This document shows positions 55,914 to 64,000 of a DNA stretch of 64,000 nucleotides, piece by piece. The position numbers and the translations under genes are program-made. Under the pieces are notes generated by a model. It did no database searches. It had not been told where the DNA came from and was given only the letters and a program-made list of their open reading frames with translations. The stretch spans positions 3,096,501-3,160,500 of the forward strand of contig NZ_CP149130.1 in the NCBI RefSeq assembly GCF_037811135.1, read 5' to 3'. The stretch comes from Aeromonas rivipollensis. GTDB taxonomy: Bacteria; Pseudomonadota; Gammaproteobacteria; Enterobacterales; Aeromonadaceae. Within the stretch, counting starts at the first letter, position 1. Each line of letters opens with the position of its first letter.

Positions 55914-56228
55914 ATGACAAGCCAAGCCACCGCAGGTGTCTCTACCTGCGACTACAAGCTGTGGGACATCCTCGTCGAGTCTGCAAAGGAACGCACCACC
56001 ATTCGTTATTCCAAGCTGGCCAGGCAGGCCGGGCTGGAACAGTGCCAGGATGAGCTGCGCACCCTGTTGCAACGCATCCGCATGTACTGCACCGAAAACA
56101 ACCTGCCGATCCTCTCCGCCATAGTGGTGGACGACGTGGGCAAATACACCGGCCTCTCCTCCAGCCTGCCGGATGCGCCCTGGGAGCGGGCCCGGGTCTT
56201 CGACCACCAGTGGACCACCCTGCACTGA
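55914..56228 (+). CDS. Hypothetical small protein
   Basis: 104 residues, mostly helical (DYKLWDILVESAKERTTIRY; SKLARQAGLEQ; RTLLQRIRMYCTENNLP). The C-terminal segment (LSAIVVDDVGKYTGLSSSLP, then ARVFDHQW) looks like the N-terminal domain of some restriction-associated and phage proteins, but I do not recognise a named family. No signal peptide. GGAGAG lies six bases before the ATG at 55914; the frame is open further upstream without a ribosome binding site. Followed by a strong terminator. Confidence 0.75.
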   Translation: MTSQATAGVSTCDYKLWDILVESAKERTTIRYSKLARQAGLEQCQDELRTLLQRIRMYCTENNLPILSAIVVDDVGKYTGLSSSLPDAPWERARVFDHQWTTLH

Positions 56229-56247
56229 TTACCCCCTTTCCCACAAG

Positions 56248-56269
56248 ACGCGCCCCCAGGCGCGTTTTG
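56248..56269 (+). terminator. Terminator after the 104-residue protein gene
   Basis: ACGCGCC, loop CCCA, GGCGCGT, followed by TTT. Confidence 0.8.
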
Positions 56270-56428
56270 GCTATCTGCCCCCTCGCTTTTTCTTCCCCTC
56301 CCCGCTGGTAAAACCAGCCAGCCCGGCCATGAGCGTTGCCATGGCTGGGCCACAATGCCAGAATCGGGCCCTTGCATGATTTCACGTTCGGAATTCAGGG
56401 CCCCGGGCCCGCAGATATAGGATCTCCC

Positions 56429-56779
56429 ATGGCCACCACCCTCTATGGCATCAAGAACTGCGACACCATCAAGAAGGCCCGCAAGTGGCTGGACGAGGCT
56501 GGCATCGACTATCGCTTTCACGATCACAGGGCCGATGGCCTCGAGCCTGCCCGGCTGGACGGCTGGCTGAACCAGCTGGGCTGGGAAGCCCTGCTCAACA
56601 CCCGAGGCACTAGCTTCCGCGCCCTGCCGGAGGAGGCCAAGCAAGGGCTGGACACCGCAAAAGCCCGCGCCCTGCTGCTGGAACACCCCGCCATGATCAA
56701 GCGCCCGCTGCTGGACAAGGATGGTGAACTGACCCTGGGGTTCAAGGCAGACCACTACCAATCCCTCTTCTCTCGTTAA
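56429..56779 (+). CDS. yffB: ArsC/Spx-type thioredoxin-fold protein YffB
   Basis: 116 residues (E. coli YffB 118). TLYGIKNCDTIKKARKWLDE carries the single active-site Cys of the ArsC-like fold; NTRGTSFRALPEEAKQGLD and PAMIKRPLL match. These proteins are related to glutaredoxin-linked reductases; the substrate of YffB is not established. The start at 56429 gives the family N-terminus. Followed 22 bases later by dapE, the same order as in E. coli. Confidence 0.93.
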   Translation: MATTLYGIKNCDTIKKARKWLDEAGIDYRFHDHRADGLEPARLDGWLNQLGWEALLNTRGTSFRALPEEAKQGLDTAKARALLLEHPAMIKRPLLDKDGELTLGFKADHYQSLFSR

Positions 56780-56792
56780 ACTTTTCTGTTAA

Positions 56793-58611
<1,819 letters not shown>

Positions 58612-58615
<4 letters not shown>

Positions 58616-58758
58616 GTGTGTGGTTATGGATAGGCCTGCCGCTGCTGTTTTTGCTCGGCCTGTTTCTCAATGCCATCAAGGACATGAAACAGCTCGAAAA
58701 GCAGTTGCCGAAATACAAGGACAAGATCCGGGAAGTCAAGGACGACGAGGACGACTGA
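58612..58758 (+). CDS. ypfN: YpfN family small membrane protein
   Basis: 48 residues. One N-terminal membrane helix (VWLWIGLPLLFLLGLFLNAI) then a charged tail (KDMKQLEKQLPKYKDK, ending in DDEDD). Matches the YpfN (UPF0370) family found beside dapE in E. coli. AAAGGAG precedes the ATG, which overlaps the preceding stop. Function unknown. Confidence 0.9.
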
Positions 58759-58996
58759 CCTCCCCCGCAGGAGCCCGATGGCGCTCCTGCGCCCCCACCC
58801 CGGCCCCTGGCCGGGATCGATGCCGGCCTGCTGACAACCCGGCACCCGCCCCCCGAAAATGGGCACCAATTGCCACTCCTTTCCCCTCTTTCTCGTCCCC
58901 CTCAGGCCCCGCGCCTACTGCTTAAAAACAGCACAACAACCGTAAAAAACTGCAAATCGATGCACAATTAAGCCACACAAAGGGGTGCAATCTGCA

Positions 58997-59002
58997 TATA
59001 AT
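58997..59002 (+). promoter_or_regulatory. -10 element of the nhaP2 promoter
   Basis: TATAAT identical to the consensus, about 37 bases before the start codon. No good -35 lies 16-18 bases upstream, so an activator may be needed. Nothing else was seen in the 280 bases between ypfN and nhaP2. Confidence 0.5.
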
Positions 59003-59038
59003 GTGCCTGTTTTGCCGCCCGCCATAAGGAGTTAGCCA

Positions 59039-60766
59039 TTGGATGCCACCACCATCAACAGTTTCTTTTTTATCGGTGCCTTGTTGGTGGGAGCCAGTGT
59101 CCTGTTAAGTGCGCTCTCGTCCCGGGTCGGCATTCCCATCCTGGTCATCTTCCTCGCCGTCGGCATGCTGGCCGGTGAAGATGGTCCCGGCGGCATCCAC
59201 TTCGCCGACTACTCTGTCGCCTACCTGGTGGGCAACCTGGCACTGGCCATCATCCTGCTGGATGGCGGCATGCGCACCCGGGTCTCCTCCTTTCGGGTTG
59301 CGCTCTGGCCTGCCCTCTCGCTCGCCACCGTCGGGGTGGCCATCACCACAGGCCTGACCGGTCTGGCCGCCGCCTGGCTGTTTGACCTCAACCTGATGCA
59401 GGGGATGCTGATCGGGGCCATCGTCGGCTCCACCGATGCGGCGGCTGTCTTCTCCCTGCTCGGCGGGCGCAGCCTCAACGAGCGGGTCAGCGCCACCCTG
59501 GAGATAGAGTCCGGCAGCAACGACCCCATGGCAGTCTTTCTCACCGTCACCCTGATAGAGGTGCTGGCCAGCGCCCAGCAGGGGCTGGACGCCGGTTTCC
59601 TGCTGCTGCAACTCATCAAGCAGTTTGGCCTCGGCGCCGGCATAGGCCTGGCGGGGGGCTGGCTGCTGTGGCGGCTCATCAACACGGCCCGCCTGGCCCC
59701 CGGGCTCTATCCGCTGCTCACGGTGAGCGGCGGCCTGCTCATCTTCGCCCTCACCACGGCTGTGGGGGGCAGCGGCATCCTCTCCATCTACCTCACCGGC
59801 CTCCTGCTCGGCAACCTCTCCCTGCGCAGTCGCAGCACCACCTTGTCGGTGCTGGACGGCCTGACCTGGCTCAGCCAGATCGGCATGTTTCTGGTGCTGG
59901 GGCTGCTCGCCACCCCGAGCAATCTGCTGCCCATCGCCGTGCCGGCGCTGGCCCTGGCCATGTGGATGATCCTCTTTGCCCGCCCGGTGTCTGTCTGGAT
60001 AGGCCTGCTGCCGTTCAAGAACTTCGCCCCCCGGGAGCGCTGGTTCATCTCCTGGGTCGGCCTGCGCGGCGCCGTGCCCATCATACTGGCGGTCTTCCCC
60101 ATGATGGCGGGGCTGCCCAACGCCCAGCTCTACTTCAATGTCGCCTTCTTCGTGGTACTGGTCTCCCTCATCCTGCAGGGCAGCTCGCTGCCGCTGGCCT
60201 CCAGGCTGGCGCGGGTGGAGGTGCCGGCACCGCCGTCCCCCATCAACCGCTCCGGGCTCGAGATCGATCTCGACAGCCAGTGGGAGACCTTCGTCTATCG
60301 CCTGAGCGCCGAGAAGTGGTGCATCGGCTCGCCCCTGCGGGAGTTGCGCATGCCCCAGGGCACCCGCATCTGCGCCCTGTTCCGCGGCCAGGAGCTGCTG
60401 CACCCCTCGGGCAGTACCTGCCTGCAGTCGGACGACATCCTCTGCGTCATCGGCCACGAGCGGGATCTGCCCGCCCTCGGCCAGCTGTTCAGCCAGGCAC
60501 CGGAGCAGGATCTGGGCCCGCGCTTCTTCGGTGACTTCCTGCTGGAGGCGAGCGCCAGGCTGGTGGATCTCGCCCCGCTGTACGGGCTGGATGTGAGCGA
60601 AGTGGCGGATCAGACCCTGGGCGATTTCATTGCCCATCAGTTGGGCGATAATCTGGTAGTGGGTGACCACGTCGCCTGGCAGGGCCTGCTCTGGACGGTG
60701 GCGGAGATGGAAGAGAGTGAGCCTCGCAAGATAGGGGTACGCTTCCTGGAAGAAGATCCGGTCTAG
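59039..60766 (+). CDS. nhaP2: Potassium/proton antiporter (CvrA/NhaP2)
   Basis: 575 residues, similar throughout to E. coli CvrA. The membrane part (1-390) carries [20 protein letters not shown] and [20 protein letters not shown] with the transport Asp, and [22 protein letters not shown]-terminal cytoplasmic part with TrkA_C-like and CorC/HlyC-like domains follows. The start is TTG at 59039: AAGGAG lies seven bases upstream, and the first residues (MDATTINSF) match E. coli MDATTIISL. It exports K+ or Na+ for pH and osmotic balance. Confidence 0.93.
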   Translation: MDATTINSFFFIGALLVGASVLLSALSSRVGIPILVIFLAVGMLAGEDGPGGIHFADYSVAYLVGNLALAIILLDGGMRTRVSSFRVALWPALSLATVGVAITTGLTGLAAAWLFDLNLMQGMLIGAIVGSTDAAAVFSLLGGRSLNERVSATLEIESGSNDPMAVFLTVTLIEVLASAQQGLDAGFLLLQLIKQFGLGAGIGLAGGWLLWRLINTARLAPGLYPLLTVSGGLLIFALTTAVGGSGILSIYLTGLLLGNLSLRSRSTTLSVLDGLTWLSQIGMFLVLGLLATPSNLLPIAVPALALAMWMILFARPVSVWIGLLPFKNFAPRERWFISWVGLRGAVPIILAVFPMMAGLPNAQLYFNVAFFVVLVSLILQGSSLPLASRLARVEVPAPPSPINRSGLEIDLDSQWETFVYRLSAEKWCIGSPLRELRMPQGTRICALFRGQELLHPSGSTCLQSDDILCVIGHERDLPALGQLFSQAPEQDLGPRFFGDFLLEASARLVDLAPLYGLDVSEVADQTLGDFIAHQLGDNLVVGDHVAWQGLLWTVAEMEESEPRKIGVRFLEEDPV

Positions 60767-60855
60767 GACGCAAGCCGGCCCCTGTTCAATACACATACTC
60801 GGCGCCCGTTCCCGCCAGGACGGTGAACCGGCGCCCGGCGAGAAGGGAGTGACCC

Positions 60856-61959
60856 ATGCCTTATCAAACCCTGTTATCTGGTCTCTATCCTCCCTCCCCC
60901 CGACTGGGGCTGATCGAGGGCTTCTTCGGCAAGGGCTGGAGCTGGGAGGCCCGTGCCCGCTATGCCCAGTGGCTGCCCCGCCATGGCTATGGCTTCTACC
61001 TCTATGCCCCCAAGGAAGACGGCTATCTGCGCAAGCACTGGGCCGAGCCCTGGCCGAGGGAGCAGCTCGACCACCTGCGCCAGCTGGCCCAGCAGTGCCG
61101 GGACAACGGCCTCGCCTTCGGTGTGGGCCTGAGCCCCATGGGCGCCCATCACGACTACGCGCACAAGCGCCCGGCCCTGCTCGAGAAGGTGCGCCTCATC
61201 GAGGAGGCGCTCAAGCCCGACATCCTGGCGGTGCTGTTTGACGACATGAAGGGGGACACCCCGGATCTCGCCCACTGGCAGCTCACCATAGCCCACGACA
61301 TCGCGGCCCACACCGGCGCCAGCCGTCTCATCTTCTGCCCCAGCTACTACTCGACAGATCCGGTGCTGGAGAAGGTGTTCGGCGCCATGCCCCCCCACTA
61401 TCTGACGGATCTGGGCCAGGGGCTGGACAAGGGTTTTGACATCTTCTGGACAGGCCCCAAGGTCTGCTCCACCGACTACCCGGCCGCGCACCTCAAGCAG
61501 GCCGCCGACTGGCTGCACCGCAAGCCCTTCCTGTGGGACAACTACCCGGTCAACGACGGCAGCAAGGCGAGCAGCTTCCTGCACCTGCGCGCCTTCGAGA
61601 ACCGCCCCGCCGAGCTGGCGGAGCTGACCGCCGGCCACGCGGTCAATCCCATGAAGCAGGCGGCGCTCTCCGTGCTGCCGCTCGCCACCCTGCCCATGAG
61701 TTACCGGCTCGGCCACCAGTACGATCCGGATCAGGCGCTGCACACCTCCCTCAACGCCACCTGCGGGCCGCAGATCTCCGCCATGATAGAGGCCGACCTG
61801 CCGCTGTTTCAGGACATAGGGCTGGCCCAGCTCACCCCCGAGCAGCTCATCCACCTCAAGCACCGCTACCTGCCGTTTCAGGATCAGGCCTGCGTCGCCG
61901 AGATCCTGCGTTGGCTGGACGGCGAATACGTGTTCGATCCGGACTGCCTGACCGACTGA
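60856..61959 (+). CDS. GH84-type beta-N-acetylglucosaminidase-like protein
   Basis: 367 residues. The TIM-barrel pattern RLGLIEGFFGKGWSWEAR, YLYAPKEDGYLRKHW and VLFDDMKGDTPDLAH matches family GH84 (O-GlcNAcase/hyaluronidase). Paired catalytic aspartates at 129-130 and the later WTGPKVCS and LWDNYPVNDGSK support it. No signal peptide, so a cytoplasmic enzyme; it lacks the extra domains of secreted toxins of this family. AAGGGAG lies before the ATG. Likely acts on GlcNAc-containing compounds from wall turnover or chitin (inferred). Confidence 0.87.
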   Translation: MPYQTLLSGLYPPSPRLGLIEGFFGKGWSWEARARYAQWLPRHGYGFYLYAPKEDGYLRKHWAEPWPREQLDHLRQLAQQCRDNGLAFGVGLSPMGAHHDYAHKRPALLEKVRLIEEALKPDILAVLFDDMKGDTPDLAHWQLTIAHDIAAHTGASRLIFCPSYYSTDPVLEKVFGAMPPHYLTDLGQGLDKGFDIFWTGPKVCSTDYPAAHLKQAADWLHRKPFLWDNYPVNDGSKASSFLHLRAFENRPAELAELTAGHAVNPMKQAALSVLPLATLPMSYRLGHQYDPDQALHTSLNATCGPQISAMIEADLPLFQDIGLAQLTPEQLIHLKHRYLPFQDQACVAEILRWLDGEYVFDPDCLTD

Positions 61960-61981
61960 CCCCGACCGTCAGCCGCCCACG

Positions 61982-62019
61982 AAAAAGGCCACCTCCCCGG
62001 CAGGGAGGTGGCCTTTTTT
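61982..62019. terminator. Strong bidirectional terminator
   Basis: GGCCACCTCCC and GGGAGGTGGCC form an 11-bp stem with a five-base loop; five A before, six T after. Shared by the GH84 gene and the convergent LysE gene. Confidence 0.93.
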
Positions 62020-62032
62020 CATTCCGATCCCC

Positions 62033-62665
62033 TCAGCCGAAGGCCAGCCAGATGCCGACGAACAGCATGAGCGAGCCGGCAATGCGGTTCATCAGGGTGA
62101 CGTTGCCGCTCCTGGCGAGGAAGTGGCGCAGGGTGCGGCCACCGCTCGCATAGAGCAGCAGGCAGGAGAACTCGATGACCAGGATGAGCACCACCAGGGC
62201 ACTGATCTGGGGAGCCATCGGCTTGGCCGCATTGATGAAGGGCGGCAGCAGGGAGACCATGAAGGCCCACCCCTTGGGATTGGCGATGGCGGTGACGAAG
62301 CCCTGCAGCGCCAGGCCGAGCGGCCTGGTCTCCTGGCCGGCCGAGAGATCCGCCGGAATCGCCATCTTGCCCTTGGCCTGCCACATCTGGATGCCGAGCC
62401 AGACAAGATAGGCACCGCCCACGTACTTGAAGGCCGAGAACAGGGCCGGATAGTTGAGCATGACGGCCGCCACCCCGACCACGGAGAGCACAGAGACCAG
62501 GCCGACCCCGATGAGCTCCCCCCACATCATGTGCAGGGTGCGGCGCACCCCCAGGCTCATGCCCAGAGTCATCGCCAATGTCATGCACATGCCGGGGGTC
62601 ACGGAGACAAAGAAAAACGTGGGAATAAAGAGCGCCAAGATGGCGGGATCAATCCAGTCGGACAC
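62033..62665 (-). CDS. LysE/RhtB family amino acid exporter
   Basis: 210 residues with five to six membrane segments (FIPTFFFVSVTPGMCMTLAM, with the VTPGM family motif; FKYVGGAYLVWLGIQMW; VTAIANPKGWAFM). GTG start at 62665 chosen: GGAGGT lies five bases upstream and length then equals the family's. A longer frame from 62743 has no ribosome binding site. Exports an amino acid or homoserine-lactone-like compound; substrate unknown. Confidence 0.9.
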   Translation of the reverse strand: MSDWIDPAILALFIPTFFFVSVTPGMCMTLAMTLGMSLGVRRTLHMMWGELIGVGLVSVLSVVGVAAVMLNYPALFSAFKYVGGAYLVWLGIQMWQAKGKMAIPADLSAGQETRPLGLALQGFVTAIANPKGWAFMVSLLPPFINAAKPMAPQISALVVLILVIEFSCLLLYASGGRTLRHFLARSGNVTLMNRIAGSLMLFVGIWLAFG

Positions 62666-62828
62666 ACTACACCTCCAGATAACAAGCAGTCGATCTTGCC
62701 TATCACACTCTTTTAACACAAGAAAAACCTTTGCGTTCAGCAAGAATTCAACATTAAAAACCCTGTGACAAGAGTTGTCGCGCCTGTGTAAGATGCCGCC
62801 TCACTCCTCTTTTGGGTTAGGATCTTTC

Positions 62829-64000
62829 ATGTCTTTGAATAATCTGTCCATTCGTCTGCAAGTTCTCATTCCACTACTGCTCGCCAGCCTGCTGATGCTG
62901 CTCATGGCCGTGATCAGCAAGCAGGAGATAGACGGTGCCATCAAGGACATGAACGACACCACAACCAGCGTCACCCGCCACAAGGATGATATCGCCGCCC
63001 TGATCCACGCCACCTACCGGCTGCGCACCAACGCCATCTACGGCCTCTACGATCAGGCCCGCTTCGCCGAGCTGCCCGGCACGCTCAATGCCGCCGAGCA
63101 GGAGATAAGCGGCCTCTTGTCCCGGCTGGTGATCCCCGGGGCCGAGCAGGACAACAACCAGGTGGCGGCGGCCCTGCAGGCCTATCTCGGCCATACCCGC
63201 AGCAACATGCTGCCACTGCTGGCCCAGCAGTACAGAGACGGGACCAAGCCCGCCGGCTATGAGCAGTCCAGGCTGCGTTTTCGCGAGCTGGGGGAGCAGT
63301 TGATCAAGCAGATTGATACCCTCTCTGCCCACATCAATCAGCTGATCCAGCAGGAGATAGCCCTGGAGCAGGCCCACTACCAGGCCACCCTGCTGCAGAC
63401 CCTGCTGCTGATGGCCGCCACTCTGGTCGCGGCGCTCTGCGGTGGCTGGTGGCTCTCCGGTCGCATCGTCCAACCCATAGGCCAGTTGCAGGAGGTGATG
63501 CACGCCGTCGCCCTCGGTCGCTTCAACGTGCGCGCCAAGGCCGAAGGCAACAACGAGCTGGGCCAGCTGGCCAAGGACATCAACCAGACCCTGAGCCAGC
63601 TTGGCAGCACTATCCATGCCCTGACCGGCATCAGCGGCAACGTGGCCTCCGCCGCCACCGAGCTGGCCGCCGTCATGACCCAGTCCGAGGCCAATGCCCA
63701 GCAGCAGCGCAGCGAGACCGAGCAGGTGGCCTCCGCCGTCACCGAGCTGGCCAGCACAGCGGACAACGTCAACCACAATGCCGCCCTGGCCGATGAGCTG
63801 GCGCGAGAGGCCAACAGCCGGGTCGAACAGGGGCTGGCCCTGTTTGCCGAGAGCATCGAAGCCAACGGCCGCATGGCGGGCAGCCTGGAGAACGCCGCCA
63901 CCGTAGTGGCTCGGCTCAAGTCCCAGTCCGAGCAGATCGGCAAGGTGATAGAGGTGATCCAGAGCATCTCGGAGCAGACCAACCTGCTGGCGCTCAACGC
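62829..64000 (+). CDS. Methyl-accepting chemotaxis protein, N-terminal part
   Basis: 390 codons, running off the right edge. Membrane helix about 13-31, a periplasmic ligand domain to about 185 that is mainly helical (helical-bundle type), second helix about 187-209, HAMP domain (RIVQPIGQLQEVMHAVALGR), then the start of the signalling domain with ATELAAVMTQSEANAQQQRS and IGKVIEVIQSISEQTNLLAL. AGGA lies six bases before the ATG. Ligand unknown. Confidence 0.9.
   Translation, partial: MSLNNLSIRLQVLIPLLLASLLMLLMAVISKQEIDGAIKDMNDTTTSVTRHKDDIAALIHATYRLRTNAIYGLYDQARFAELPGTLNAAEQEISGLLSRLVIPGAEQDNNQVAAALQAYLGHTRSNMLPLLAQQYRDGTKPAGYEQSRLRFRELGEQLIKQIDTLSAHINQLIQQEIALEQAHYQATLLQTLLLMAATLVAALCGGWWLSGRIVQPIGQLQEVMHAVALGRFNVRAKAEGNNELGQLAKDINQTLSQLGSTIHALTGISGNVASAATELAAVMTQSEANAQQQRSETEQVASAVTELASTADNVNHNAALADELAREANSRVEQGLALFAESIEANGRMAGSLENAATVVARLKSQSEQIGKVIEVIQSISEQTNLLALN

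Overview
The window is a contiguous piece of a high-GC gammaproteobacterial chromosome. Gene content, protein similarity to Escherichia coli and the MCR-3/EptA-like phosphoethanolamine transferase of the kind intrinsic to Aeromonas all suggest Aeromonas; the species cannot be fixed from sequence alone. No rRNA, tRNA, CRISPR array, insertion sequence or prophage was seen. It looks like ordinary core chromosome with a few locally remodelled spots.

Layout. 1-5.4 kb: amino-sugar and chitin catabolism (chitobiase fragment, nagE, then divergent nagBAC) with NagC-like and CRP-like sites between. 5.4-7.5 kb: an EptA/MCR-family lipid A modifying enzyme under a perfect PmrA-box match, bordered on both sides by short extra copies of gene 3' ends. 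7.5-13.4 kb: yebC-aspS on one strand, and yecE-cmoA-cmoB (tRNA wobble modification) on the other, the latter behind a hairpin-rich leader. 13.5-16.8 kb: a three-gene membrane system (retropepsin-like lipoprotein, inactive transglutaminase-7TM protein, ATP-grasp ligase). 17.1-18.6 kb: oxyR and an NlpC/P60 lipoprotein. 19.1-22.9 kb: an aldehyde/alcohol dehydrogenase operon with its own TetR regulator and operator. 22.9-29.3 kb: cysM, small enzymes, SulP and MATE transporters, a YdcH-like protein. 29.4-36.9 kb: pyruvate:ferredoxin oxidoreductase with a GltD-like partner, and a MOSC-reductase fusion. 36.9-43.3 kb: htpX and the complete biotin cluster bioA/bioBFCD. 43.4-46.3 kb: a haem-motif HAMP sensor, a small membrane protein and asnS. 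46.3-50.3 kb: a nemA-SDR-MDR operon with divergent TetR. 50.6-55.7 kb: two anaerobic C4-dicarboxylate-type transporters (DcuB, DcuC), the second coupled to an M20 peptidase. 55.9-62.7 kb: yffB-dapE-M15 peptidase-ypfN, nhaP2, a GH84 hydrolase, a LysE exporter. 62.8 kb to the end: the start of a chemotaxis receptor.

How the parts work together. Several units show anaerobic or catabolite control visible in the DNA: an FNR box plus two 7-2-7 NarL/NarP sites before dcuB, a perfect FNR box before dcuC, an FNR-like box before the pyruvate:ferredoxin oxidoreductase operon, and CRP-like sites before nagB and ydcH. The most unusual structural signal is a set of extra copies of gene 3' ends (eptA, yebC, and a small membrane protein gene at 44.3 kb). 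Those whose frame is kept differ from the intact gene almost only at synonymous positions, as expected for leftovers of allelic recombination.
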